A stretch of DNA of 35,507 bases from Priapulus caudatus (Eukaryota > Priapulida > Priapulimorpha > Priapulimorphida > Priapulidae), in the NCBI RefSeq assembly GCF_000485595.1, contig NW_014577208.1, forward strand, positions 426,086-461,592. Direction: 5' to 3'. The notes beneath the pieces were generated by a model. The model was not told where the DNA came from and did not search any database. It saw only the letters and a list, made by a program, of their open reading frames with translations. Each line of letters opens with the position of its first letter. Positions within the stretch are counted from its first letter, which is position 1. The position numbers were made by a program, and so were the translations under genes. Shown piece by piece: positions 1-10,540 of this stretch.

Positions 1-140
1 ATGTGCCGAATATCGTGACCGTACGTCGAGCGGTTAAGATTTGTGCCCAACTGTTGACAGACGGATGGACGGACGGACGGACGGACGGACGGACAATCAT
101 GCGATTCTACAAGCTGCATCTGACTATGTCAGATGAGCTA
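1..140 (+). repeat. 3' end of a dispersed ~0.9-kb repeat, with a GGAC microsatellite
   Basis: This stretch runs from a CGAATATCGTGACCGTACGT motif to ATGTCAGATGAGCTA and matches the ends of the repeat units at 27890-28008 and 29228-29347 closely. It includes a (GGAC)n run at about 63-95. Only the 3' end is present because the window starts inside the unit. The units in GPCPD1 intron 5 show the rest of the family. Confidence 0.8.
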
Positions 141-730
141 ATAATGAACTCAATCATAATGTGAACTACTCATCAGTTATGTATAGATATGACCGATCTC
201 TTATTTCTAAAGAGGGGAACAGAGCTGCCCTCTCAATCACAACCTTATCAATATCAGGCAGTCAGGGGCCTTCACAATTTTAAAAGAATTGATAGCATCG
301 CATCACACATGTCACGTACCTACAACTGAACATGTACACAGATACCATGTACAACCCCATCTGCCATTCCTAAAGATTGCATACATAATTGTAACCGAAT
401 TCAGACTTGCCATTAGCTTTGTAAAAGTGTATTTACTGTGGCCACAACACACTTTTGAATGGTAACACTGGCCATGGGGTTGGGGGTAAAGCCACATGTG
501 GTTTCTGTTCTTGACAGTTGACCGTGGGCAGTTTGCCACTGGTCATGTAATAAATAATACCAGAGGTGAATAATATCTGTCATTTATTCAGCCGTGATAA
601 TATAGATCTGCCCCTTTTCCACCACACTAGCTAGTAGCTACAGCTTTGTCGATGATGAATGTAAATGGGGATGGATGACAAACAATGACGAGCACTCTGC
701 AAACTTATACGTGTATATATCTCTTGGGCA
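141..730. other. intergenic, no gene recognised
   Basis: AT-rich unique-looking sequence. The only longer reading frame (- strand, 312-539) has no recognisable domain and no splice or promoter context that I could see. Confidence 0.5.
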
Positions 731-736
731 TAAACT

Positions 737-1065
737 CAGGGGTAGAAATTAACTTTTGAACACGGGAGTCCAACAGACTCCCTACCTTCAAAAAGAGGGA
801 GTCCGCAGTCTGAGGTTTAAAATTAAAGATATTAACAATAACGCATGTGCTTGTTTCTAAGATTCATGCGGTTGCACGTCTGCCAAATTTTCTTTGGACA
901 TTAGCTGAAAAATACGGTAATTCCGCAAGGCCATTCTCTGGAACGAACTAGTGGCAGAATTTTCAGGGAGTCACACAGAATCCTGCATATGTCAAATCAG
1001 GGAGTCCGACAGTAAAAATCAGCCTGGAGTATTTGACTCCGGACTCCCGCTAATTTCGCACCCTG
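737..1065 (+). mobile_element. CAGGG-type MITE, copy 1 (6-bp TSD)
   Basis: The element is 329 bp, starts CAGGGGTAGAAATTAAC and ends GCTAATTTCGCACCCTG, which are imperfect terminal inverted repeats. It is flanked by a direct repeat TAAACT at 731-736 and 1066-1071. It has no coding capacity. Inside are repeated GGGAGTCC/GGACTCCC words that can pair with one another. The same family recurs at 1647, 23733 and 32270. A 6-bp duplication differs from the usual 8 bp of hAT elements; the superfamily is not assigned. Confidence 0.9.
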
Positions 1066-1071
1066 TAAACT

Positions 1072-1640
1072 GGTTTCTGTTGTTTAAAAAGTGTTGCTAA
1101 ATAGTACATATAACACCAAGTAGGTACCATGTGTGCTATTACAGTAGAGAGTACTAATATAGCTGGTATTTTCCATTAACAGATCAATAAATTCTGACAG
1201 ATCCTATATATATACACTACATGTAGACCTGATATACCGTGCCTCAATATAAAGTGGAGTCGCTTATAATGCAGTGTCAAAGGTTTTACATACTCGTAAG
1301 ACAAATTTTCGACAGTAAGTAGCATCCAGTATTAAACACAATATTTTAAAATGCACAGAGTTTTCGAGGAGTCAGATCACATACCAAGACGTTTCCACTT
1401 CCATGCATCCTTGCCTGTTACATCGATATTATGCAGTTCAAAAGACCCAATCTCCCGCATTATGAAAGGTCTACAGCATATATATACACGCACGCACAAA
1501 CACACACACACACACACGTACACACGTAATAAACTAACTTAATTTCACTGACATTTAGCAGAGGATACACACGTGTGTTTATGCAAGTATGTGTGCAGTA
1601 ATCCATGTACTGTAGAGTATTGCCCATGCATTAAAAAACA
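1072..1640. other. intergenic with a short CA microsatellite
   Basis: No gene recognised. A (CA)n tract lies at about 1496-1517. The frame at 1351-1542 runs into that tract and is probably chance. Confidence 0.5.
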
Positions 1641-1646
1641 TGCACG

Positions 1647-2007
1647 CAGGGGTAGAAATTAACTTTTGAACACGGGAGTCCAACAGACTCCCTACCCTCA
1701 AAAAGAGGGAGTCCGCAGCAAAATGAGGGTGTCCGCAGTCTGAGGTTCAAAATTAAAAAGATATTAACAATAACGCATGTACATGTGCTTATTTTTAAGA
1801 TTCATGCAGTTGCACGTCTACCAAATTTTCTTGGGACATTAGCTGAAAAAATACGGTAATTGCGCGAGGCCGTGCTCCGGAACGAACTAGTCAGTATCGC
1901 AGAATTTTCAGGGAGTCACACGGACTCCTGCATAGATGTCAAATCATGGAGTCCGACAGTAAATCAGGGAGTATTTGACTCCGGACTCCCGTTAATTTCG
2001 CACCCTG
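1647..2007 (+). mobile_element. CAGGG-type MITE, copy 2
   Basis: A 361-bp copy with the same ends as the element at 737. Flanks are TGCACG (1641-1646) and TACACG (2008-2013), so the 6-bp duplication holds with one mismatch. It carries an extra GGGAGTCCGCAG-like internal repeat that makes it longer than copy 1. The frame 1860-2129 crosses it and is not a gene. Confidence 0.87.
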
Positions 2008-2013
2008 TACACG

Positions 2014-4469
2014 TGACACAACGTACATATAACAAAAGTTACGCAAGGGTGACAATTGACAAATGTAGTTCAGAAATAAAAAAAAGTGTAACACAATGTT
2101 GTTTTCATTCTAAATGCCACATGATTTAAACTGCACGTATAAAAATTCTTAGCAATTTATTAGCGCAACATACCGGTGGTATAATGTAGGTGAGTGATTT
2201 TGCAACACCTACGGTGTGGAAAATACCAAACACATGCACTGGCATGCACAGCGTCACTGCCATGATAGCAACTCGGCACAAGAACACAGGCAGACATCAG
2301 AGCGAAGATGGCGGCTTAACAGCACGACACAGCAAAAGACACTTAACACTGACTGCAGATTATTGCCAATGCCATCCAATTTTACGTATCGTCAGCATGT
2401 TTACTCTGGAACTTTAGTAAAGCACTGGTAAGCATCTAGGTGCACGGCACAAGTATAGGAGACACGACGAGCAGTAGCGGCAGGTGAATGATGTTCTGGC
2501 AAAACTAGATCTAATGCGTACTGGTGCCAACTCAGCGGCAACAGTGGCGACACTTTTTCCTAGTTCACTGTTATTTATCACTTCTAAGTACGGCGGAGCA
2601 ATGACACAATACGTTTGTAAATGTACCAAGTCAGGTTCTAGTCAGAGCTGACTGATCACCTATAAATGGACCTCCTAAGTGTCTACTACAACTCACAGCA
2701 GCATTCATTACAATCCCAATAACCTGCATTGCAAGCAGAACCCTGTGAGTGGAGACTCCGACGACCAGATGTGCAGGTAATGGTGTTAGCCGATGAACAT
2801 ACACAATGCAGCAGATGTTAGTGTATATTAGCACAGTTCGCGCTGACATGGACAAACATTGAAGATATCGCTTATAAACAATTACCCTTTATATGCCTAA
2901 CCAACACTGAACAGATGCCTTTTAAGTGGGCCAACAAAATAGTTACTTTCTATCAACTGTCACACTTTCAAAATATGGAGATGCGCACCACCAGGAAGTA
3001 TGAGCACAGGAAAACAAACAAAATTCTGGATTCTGACCTTAGCACAAGTAAATGACTGAACTGCTCTCATTCACAAAACACACGAGAATGCACAGTTTCC
3101 TGGCATAGTTACCCGACTCGCATGCTTACACAGTATAGGAATTTGCAAGAGTATGATTAATTCATGTTCCGAGAGGATTATGCAAATACAGTCCAACCTG
3201 AATATAATGGCCAATCAAAAGAAATGCCAAAATGACTTTTACAGACAGGTGGCCTTTCTATAAAAGTAAGCAACCACTTTTTTTTTACTTTTACTAAAGT
3301 GAGATATAAAGTCAAACCTGAATTTACAGGTCACTCAAGAGGTCCATCAAAAATGCCATAAAATGTCAGTTGTATGCACTAGGGCCAATCAGTGGAAAAA
3401 AGTGTCTTATATAGATAGGCAATGGTTTTACTAAGTATTATTGTTTCTATTTAAGTACTAGACCTATCAGTAATGGTATTAGGAGATATAAGATGATTGG
3501 GTGTTAAGCTCTCAGTCTGTATTGGTGTCCATCCCAAAGCCTGGTTGGGCTATAAAAAAATTAATACACAATGTACAAACCATGCTGAATTTACCATTAC
3601 CGGTTTGTAACGAAATTTCTTGACAGGCGAACACTCTTCTAGTTCTACAGGTATTTGACTGTACAATCTATATAATTATGACCCTGTAATTTTAGTAATG
3701 TCGTATTTTCCTATTTAGTTGTTAAAATATTAGTCATGGTTATTTATAACCTCATTTTTGTAGTGCCTGTGTCTCTTTAGTTTCCTGCGTCTGATAGGCA
3801 TTTCAGTCAGTTAAAAAACTTCATGTTTCAAAAGTTAACAGAAGGGATAGAGGATGGAGGATCAGGGAGGTGGCGCAGTGGGTGGAAGTAGCCAAATATG
3901 AAACTGTTTCGTGCAAAACAAGTTATTATCAGAATTTAACATAATACCTTCAAGTTCAATGAGGCATTTGCAACACTTTAAAAATAAAAAATATTATACC
4001 TCCAGTATGTTAAATTAGTTATCAGCATTGGTGAAATGTCGACAAAAATATATGTGCTAAATTTTCTGCAGCATGTTGGCTATCGCATATCCAGTGCTAT
4101 CCAAGAGATCCTAGCATACATACCAAATCAGTTGGCTTCAGCATGCTACTGTAATCAGAACTTAATTCATGATAATTTGGCCAAATATGGCAATTTATCA
4201 AATGCAAATGCTCAAAAACTACTGCCTGCACCCATGTCTAAAAAAGTAGCTCTGCTACCAATTAGTCCTTGGCCATTCACACAGCCTGTGGTATTCTATA
4301 TATATTTAGTTTATACAAGCTTTGGTGGGAATTGTATTTCACTTCGAAGAGTGCGTGAATTCAAGACCTACGGCTGAAATTCACTTTTGAACAGTCAGAA
4401 ACGGCATTGAATTTTCTAAAGATGTGAAAACCTAGCCCTGACCATTGGAGACTGTGAATTCTTCATGAC
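2014..4469. other. long intergenic stretch, no supported gene
   Basis: AT-rich DNA with no convincing exon, RNA gene or mobile element. A frame at 4036-4377 (113 codons) matches no family I know and shows no coding signature. An AAGATGGCGGC word (YY1-like) lies near 2307 and a GGTGGCGCAGTGGG word near 3867. The latter resembles an RNA polymerase III A box, but no B box follows. Confidence 0.5.
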
Positions 4470-4472
4470 TTA

Positions 4473-4734
4473 TGCTGTGTTTACAAATTACATTATCGAT
4501 TTTTGTCAGCAAATCGTACCGATTTCAAGCGCACTCCAACACAATCGGCTGAAATTCGATTGTGTTGGAGTCGGATTCAGGCCGAGTTAGAGGAATTGAA
4601 CCCGTTCTATTTCTCCAACTCGGTGACTTGACTCCGACTCCGACTCCAACACAATCGAATTTCAGCCGATTGTGTTGGAATGCACTTGAAATCGGTACGA
4701 TTTGCTGACAAAAATCGATAGTGTAAACGCAGCA
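4473..4734. mobile_element. foldback MITE with TTA target duplication
   Basis: A 262-bp near-palindrome begins TGCTGTGTTTAC and ends GTAAACGCAGCA. Its arms of about 100 bp contain CAAATCGTACCGATTTCAAG and CAACACAATCGGCTGAAATT in inverted order. It is flanked by TTA at 4470-4472 and 4735-4737. The 3-bp TWA-type duplication suggests a PIF/Harbinger relative, but no transposase is present, so the assignment is inference. Confidence 0.85.
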
Positions 4735-4737
4735 TTA

Positions 4738-5250
4738 GATTAACTATGTAGAATGGTATAATGTGATTTCTACAACTGTACAACTGGGGGTACTGGGCCA
4801 GGGTCCAGTATTATAGGGGCGTAAAAGAATGAATGAGGATGCTGACAGTGACTGACATGTGTAAGCAAAAGTTTGTATTGATAACTCATAGTACTACTAA
4901 TTAGTGTATGGCTAACTAGTGAATATGATCTTTACTTCCTAACCAAAAAGTTGATTAGTTGACCTTGATCACAGGTGATTAATTGATGAGTGCTGATATA
5001 TGCCGATAATATGTACCATTACCATAATCACGATCATAATTATCACCCATTTATGAGATTATCAAGTTACCTAGCCTACAAACTCAATAATAATGTAGAA
5101 TGTCACCGACACTAGTGTTAGTTGACTTATACTTATACAGTCAAATATTTGATAGGGGAAATTACAATATAATCGTGTCAATAAATGTATGGCCATGGGT
5201 ATGACGTACCCGTAACTAACAACGTTGGTGACGGGGATAATTTATTAATT
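4738..5250. other. intergenic, no gene recognised
   Basis: AT-rich sequence without recognisable coding or structural features. Confidence 0.5.
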
Positions 5251-5571
<321 letters not shown>

Positions 5572-5594
5572 TAGGCCTATCACTATTAGTATCG

Positions 5595-6070
5595 CTCATA
5601 GGGTCTATGACCCGGTCCGGGTCCGGTATACCGGAACGTACCCTGGTCGGTTCAAGGATAAAGAACATGGGTCCCAATAAAACCAATGTCATTTACATCA
5701 ATATAAATATAATATTATATCAATATAATAGGTTAGGGTTAGAACGTAGGGTTAGGCATAGCTCTAGTACTATAGCCCGCTTGCATTAACTGCCGCTGGC
5801 GGCCAGCGGCAGTTAATGTAAGCGGGCTATAGTACTAGAGCTAGGTTAGGCACATTGGTTTTATTGGGACCCATGTTCTCTATCCTTGGGCCCCCTAGTC
5901 ACTATTTGATATGGTTAGGGTTAGGATTAAGGTTAAGGTTAGGGTTCGGGTTAGGATTAGGGAGTAGGCGTAGGCGACTCCCTAGACTCGTTAGTGGAGT
6001 AGACGAGGTACGGTCCGGCATATTAGATAGTACCAGGGTACGTTCCGGTATACCGAACCGTACCCACTGT
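5595..6070. repeat. composite palindromic repeat with ACCGGAACGTACCCTGG arms and TTAGGG-like core
   Basis: The words CCGGTATACCGGAACGTACC (about 5622-5642) and CCAGGGTACGTTCCGGTATA (about 6033-6052) form inverted ends. A second inverted pair, 5653-5689 with 5852-5888, is 37 bp with one mismatch and brackets the MITE at 5759. A degenerate GGTTAGGG/GGTTAAGG run lies at about 5914-5962. A related copy with the same core (GGGAGTAGGCGTAG, ACTCGTTAGTGGAGTAG) lies at 33285-33455. Confidence 0.75.
5759..5843. mobile_element. 85-bp foldback MITE, TAGCTCTAG family (9-bp TSD)
   Basis: A near-perfect hairpin starts TAGCTCTAGTACTATAGCCC and ends in its inverse GGGCTATAGTACTAGAGCTA. The flanking 9-bp direct repeat is GGTTAGGCA at 5750-5758 and 5844-5852. 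A 9-bp duplication is typical of Mutator-like elements. A 429-bp relative with the same ends lies at 7300. Confidence 0.92.
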
Positions 6071-7290
6071 AACCCAGGGTACGTTCCGGCAGTACCCCGG
6101 GGGCTGAGAGGGTCTATGTCATTAGTATCATTCCTACGAATAAGACAAATTATTACCACTTTAGCTGACTTTAAAATACAACAACAATAAACTAGTTAAC
6201 ACGCTATGAACCCCGTGACCGTCGTCTTATAACGAGCACTTGCGAAGTTGCGTATAAAAATGCCGAAATGCGCCCGCCATCTTGTGCTAACGCTGACTAA
6301 CGGTAGGTGCAGACCAACAGTCAATGTTTACCTATAATAGTTAATGTGCACAGAACAGGGAGCAATTTTAATTTTAATTACTCTTACATGCCCAATTCTT
6401 TATTAGCAATCAATGTGGTATTCTTTACGTTTTATTTTTACATACTCAAATAGTACAATTGTTACCTGAAACTTGAAAACAAACGTCCTCCACAGAAGTT
6501 ACACTTCTGGCACATGACCCATCTTGACCAATCACCGTATAGTTTACAAGCAATACTCGGCTATGCATAGGTTGGTTGGGTTGGCTTAAAGTTCGAGCTG
6601 TTCACTTGCTTCGCATCGCACAGTATCTATCGTCTGATATCTCATTAAATACGCAGACTAAGTGCAATTCAAATTGTTAGCAATTCCGGATAAGAATTCT
6701 GAATTGTTAGCTGGCTTACTAACTAACTTATTCACACTGGTAGCTTACTAATGAAGCAGATACAATTTTTTGGTATCATGACTATTGAATTTATTTGGAA
6801 TAGAGGGCACCACTTTACAAGGCAGTAAAGAGTAGAAATTTTGTGTGAAGACTTTCTGTCAATGACAATGCCAATAAAATGTGATTATAAACCAATTTTT
6901 GTGATAACAATGAGTCGATTTTGATGTTGAACAAATGTTAATATTATTTGTAATTCTGTATCCAATCCCATCTTGAATCGAGAGGTGGTGTACACTACAC
7001 TACACAGTACAGTAATCAGTTCTTGTCAACTCGCGGCGTCTGAACTGCCACTGGCCACTGGCACTGCCAGACGCGAGGAATTTCAATTAGGTCTTTGCCA
7101 CGATTACAGTAATCAATTCGATAATTAAATGTTTACTGCCATGGAGAAATGCGGAGTTCTAGTAATAGTACTGTAGTATAACTTCACATCGAGCATTGCT
7201 CCTTGTCAATAGCACTGCAAGACAATGTCATCAAATCGGCGCTGTTATTGAATGTCATTGACATTGACAGTAACACTGTCACTAACACTA
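6071..7290. other. intergenic; possible upstream promoter DNA
   Basis: No coding region recognised. The part around 6225-6310 is more CpG-rich than its surroundings and carries the YY1-like motif listed separately. A small inverted repeat (CTCGCGGCGTCTG against CAGACGCGAG) lies at about 7030-7078. Confidence 0.45.
6271..6284 (+). promoter_or_regulatory. YY1-like motif, candidate promoter/5' non-coding exon for ANAPC11
   Basis: CGCCCGCCATCTTG is the complement of CAAGATGGCGGGCG, the form typical of YY1 sites near animal start sites. A possible donor, TAACG|GTAGGT, follows at 6302. If used, a 5' non-coding exon here could splice to the acceptor TGTTACAG just before ANAPC11 (about 8607). This is inference from motifs only. 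Confidence 0.25.
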
Positions 7291-7299
7291 ACAGTAACA

Positions 7300-7728
7300 T
7301 AGCTCTAGTACTAATAGTAATACTATAGCCCACAGGCACTTGGAGCGTTTCAATAAAACATAATGCTAAATAAATAGGAAATCTATTTACTACCAAAGTC
7401 TTAATGTTTCTCTACTCTCTTTCACATATTATTGCCGACAATTTCCGTTAAGTGCCGTCCAAATGCCCATCTGCAACACGCTGGCTGCCACACGCTAGCT
7501 GCTGCACAGACACAAATATATGTGCAGCAGCTAGCGTGCGGCAGCCAGCGTGTTGCAGATGAGCATTTGGACGGCATTTACCGGAAATTGTCGGCAATAA
7601 TAGCTGAAAGAGAGTAGATAAACATTAAGACTGGTAGTAAATAGATTTCGTATTTATTTAGCATTATATTTTATTGAAACGCTCCACAGGCATGCGGCAA
7701 CTGTACGCGGGCTATAGTACTAGAGCTA
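7300..7728. mobile_element. 429-bp foldback element, TAGCTCTAG family (9-bp TSD)
   Basis: The element starts TAGCTCTAGTACTA and ends CTATAGTACTAGAGCTA, and almost its whole length folds back. Inner arms with GCTGGCTGCCACACGCTAGC and its inverse meet around 7508-7520. It is flanked by ACAGTAACA at 7291-7299 and 7729-7737. It shares its ends with the 85-bp copy at 5759 but has a much longer stem. No protein is encoded; the frame at 7432-7617 is the stem read through. Confidence 0.92.
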
Positions 7729-7737
7729 ACAGTAACA

Positions 7738-8606
7738 GTGACAACAACATCAATGATTATGACGTTTCGTTTCACGTGTGATTATTGACGAGTGTCATTT
7801 TATAATTTGTCAAATGAAAGATCTGTTAGCCAGCTATTTACATAATACACGTACACCTTTCATTTCGAAGGATGTGGGTTCATGCTCTGCATGATGGCCA
7901 GGGAATTGAATTTTCTCAAGCAGTCAAGGTGCAAAAAGACTGGCTCTAAAATTTGAGGACTGCGAATCCCTTATATCTGGGATGATAAAATGGCAGGCCC
8001 ATCTTCAGTACTAATTGTGACAAAAAATAACCACTCGGGTCAATAGTGTCAGTGACGACCCACATTGTCTGTAAAGGGGTTGGCCTGGTGTGTAGACCAA
8101 TGTACTGTGCCCTTGGAATAATCTGAATTCTATGAAGCCTGAAGGTGTCTAATTATACAAATTTTTACGGAACGATTCATTGGTCTGCCCGGTGTGATGT
8201 TATGGGGCTAACTAGTTATTGAGACCTCAACTTCATTAGCTACATGCAGATTCACTGCCTTGTCACTGTATTCCATGTATGGAACACTGACAAGTATAAT
8301 AACTTAACGTAACGTAAAGTAACATAACATGACATAACAAAATATGCTAACATAACATGACATAATATAACCAGGAGTGAATAATAGAAATCTCGATTAT
8401 TCACTCCTGATATAACGTATTATTAAACATAAAACTTATATAAAAGCTTAAGTAGATTCCACGTAATATTGAACGTTCACTGTAGACCTCTAGCAACCAA
8501 CTCAAAGTAATATGCTGGCCCAGTTTCTGCCTACAAGACAGGAGTTGAGAAACACTTTTCTAAAGTGGAATTTGGTTTTTCAACCCACATGTTCATGTCT
8601 GTTACA
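7738..8606. other. ANAPC11 upstream region
   Basis: No coding sequence recognised. It contains CATAACATGACATAAC-like short repeats at about 8290-8372 and the small hairpin at 8374-8411. An acceptor-like TGTTACAG ends near 8607, so the last part is probably intron before the first coding exon of ANAPC11. Confidence 0.45.
8374..8411. mobile_element. 38-bp hairpin micro-element
   Basis: CAGGAGTGAATAAT is followed after 10 nt by its perfect complement ATTATTCACTCCTG. The flanks carry ATATAAC on both sides, a 7-bp direct repeat. Similar CAGG...CCTG palindromes lie at 15692-15758 and about 18129-18162. Confidence 0.6.
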
Positions 8607-8635
8607 GATGATTTAAATTCAGAAGAGGATGAAGT

Positions 8636-8774
8636 ATGAAAGTAACAGTGAAGAGCTGGACCGCTGTTGCAACATGGCGCTGGGTTGCTAACGATGACAA
8701 CTGTGGCATCTGTCGCATGGCATTCGATGGTTGTTGCCCCGACTGCAAGATTCCTGGTGATGACTGCCCTCTAG
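8636..8774 (+). CDS. ANAPC11: ANAPC11 coding exon 1
   Basis: Encodes residues 1-46 and the first base of codon 47, through the first zinc ligands (CGIC, CCPDC) to GDDCPL. The donor reads CTAG|GCAAGG, a GC donor with good surrounding consensus. No GT lies nearby that would keep the protein intact. Confidence 0.93.
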
Positions 8775-9708
8775 GCAAGGCCCCTCTTCTATTATACAGT
8801 TCCATATTTATACGTTTTCCAGTAGTTGAAAAACTGAACATGACTAAATGGCGTGCAAGTGTTGGAGTAAAGAGTCGATGGGTTGAATGATGCAAAATAA
8901 TTTATGAAACCATGCTACAACTAAACTGTGCAAAAGAAAATATTAAGCTTTCAATTAGGGTCCAGATCTAGGTGATCACTGATAATAAATATATACACTA
9001 TCCACTTCAAAACACTGCTAATTATAATGTATTTTGATAGTAGCTGTATTTTTCTAACTGGTAATGTATGCTCAATTAAATTCTGCTCATCGATAAAATG
9101 TATTTTTATCTCCATTCATAGCATATCTGAAATGGCCTTCTTATCTGTCATCTGTCAAATCTCAGAATACTGTTGCATAGCTTTGGATGATGAGGTCATG
9201 GAAAGTCTATGTTACTTTAGCGAAGATTTTGTTTAGCTATGCAGGTAGTGCCAGGTACCAAATATTATAGACCTCAACAGAATAGTGTACAGTATATATA
9301 GTATTATATATGAACCAATGCTGATAATGAGGAGGGCTTAAAAATACAGGGAATCAGTGGTAAAAACAGGAAAACGAGCATCCAGCCTTATTTATGGTAA
9401 CAATATACCTGGTCGTGGGGAGGGCTATTGTTCAGTCAAACATTTTTTTGGATCATTACAATCTAAATTTTGGGCGCCTCGGCACTCTCGCATTGCAGCA
9501 TCTTGTAGCAAGTGAAAAACTGTAAATTTATTTTTTAACGTGCGAACCATATATAATTAGTGTGTAACATGCTATGATCAATCTCTTTTCAGTTTGGGGT
9601 CAGTGTTCACACTGCTTTCACATACATTGCATCATGAAGTGGCTCAACTCACAACAGGTCCACCAGCAATGCCCCATGTGTCGACAGGAGTGGAAGTTCA
9701 AAGAATAA
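8636..9708 (+). CDS. ANAPC11: anaphase-promoting complex subunit 11 (RING-H2), two coding exons
   Basis: Subunit of the nuclear/cytosolic APC/C ubiquitin ligase. It binds the E2 enzyme and with it transfers ubiquitin to cyclins and securin. Joining 8636-8774 to 9593-9708 gives 84 residues, the same length as human APC11. The N-terminus MKVTVKSWTAVATWRWVAND is close to the family, and the zinc ligands are visible: CGIC, CCPDC, the CSHCFHIHC block and CPMC near the end. The start is the ATG that gives the conserved MKV N-terminus. The junction codon is G|TT (Val), phase 1. The intron begins GC rather than GT. The DUSP gene follows on the same strand about 0.8 kb downstream. Identity is near certain; transcript ends are unknown. 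Confidence 0.96.
8775..9592 (+). other. ANAPC11 intron (GC-AG), 818 bp
   Basis: AT-rich intron starting GCAAGG and ending in the pyrimidine-rich acceptor ATCTCTTTTCAG. No mobile element recognised. The frame at 9027-9236 inside it is not supported as a gene. Confidence 0.88.
9593..9708 (+). CDS. ANAPC11: ANAPC11 coding exon 2
   Basis: Completes codon 47 as Val, then encodes WGQCSHCFHIHCIMKWL and the C-terminal CPMCRQEWKFKE followed by TAA. This half holds the His/Cys ligands of the RING-H2 fold and the conserved C-terminal WKF. Confidence 0.96.
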
Positions 9709-10095
9709 CACTGGGGACGCTTCATCCCTTGCTGTGAAATTAGAGCTGCACCAATTTGTCGCCATCGAAAAGGTGGTGAATGCTGTGATATGACGTTTAC
9801 CAAATACTGTTCCAGTTTGCGATGAAATGTCTTCAATCTGATCTATGAGGACCTCGTAGGGAAGCTTGTGATTAGTGACTCATTTTCAGTGACTTGTTGT
9901 TCTGTTCATCTGGTAATATTAGCCAAGCTAAACTTATATTTTACATTGCTGTGGTAATGAAAGTGGAGCAAAAAATAGGACTAACTTGGCATCTCTATTG
10001 TGGCATACTGTGAGAAGCTTTGAAATGTCCTTTTTGTGCTATTTCATATCATTATTGACAATCTGTCACAGTGCATGGTATGTTAATATGAAGTT

Positions 10096-10227
10096 ATGTT
10101 CGAACTAAAGGGCAGGTTTGTAGAGGTTGCATTTCTTTTGATTATAGTTGTTATTCTGTACAACGTTCTAACATTTGTTCTGACAATCTGGAATCTACTC
10201 ACTCGACGTGATGAACCTGAGTGGTAA
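10096..10227 (+). CDS. 43-codon ORF for a single-pass membrane peptide; candidate alternative first exon or uORF of the DUSP gene
   Basis: The frame starts MFELKGRFVEVAF, continues with about 25 mostly hydrophobic residues (LLIIVVILYNVLTFVLTIW), and ends with the charged NLLTRRDEPEW before TAA. This reads as one transmembrane helix with a basic cytosolic flank. I recognise no family. A consensus donor, GAGTG|GTAAGT, overlaps the stop. If spliced to the acceptor at 10535-10536 (ATCACAG|G), the reading continues in frame as Trp-Val into the phosphatase MGNGMNK start. If spliced to the acceptor near 10399 instead, the frame stops at once and this would be a uORF. The acceptor at 10536 has a weak pyrimidine tract, so real coding use is uncertain. 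Confidence 0.4.
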   Translation: MFELKGRFVEVAFLLIIVVILYNVLTFVLTIWNLLTRRDEPEW

Positions 10228-10540
10228 GTAGTTTAATGCTAGTTTGTCAGCACCGGTGTGTTGTACGTGTGTGACAATTCGCTCTATTAAGAATTTGTTA
10301 GAAAACCCTTGCTGTACTGCTTATGAATACAATCATTATTATGGTTATTTCTAAAGAATTTCATCCCTGGTCAAAATCGATATAATCTTCACTCGCAGAA
10401 GCACTAGATGGATGGAAGCACTGTCAAGCAAAAACGCAAATGATCCTGTCACAAGGTCATCGATTTTCTTCTGCCTCCAGTGCTTGGCACTGTCAGTAGA
10501 GGGCGCTGATAGCGGACTAGGGCGTTGTAATCACAGGGTG

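Noticed and set aside
3860-3900. A-box-like GGTGGCGCAGTGGG, possible SINE head
   Set aside because: No B box, tail or flanking duplication was found.
4036-4377. 113-codon + strand frame
   Set aside because: No domain, signal or composition bias and no splice or promoter context; length is possible by chance in this window.
8602-8895. 97-codon frame on the - strand
   Set aside because: It overlaps ANAPC11 exon 1 antisense and has no recognisable features.
10412-10540. N-terminal extension of the DUSP frame from the ATG at 10412
   Set aside because: The extension has no family similarity, and the conserved N-terminus with the myristoylation glycine starts at 10541.
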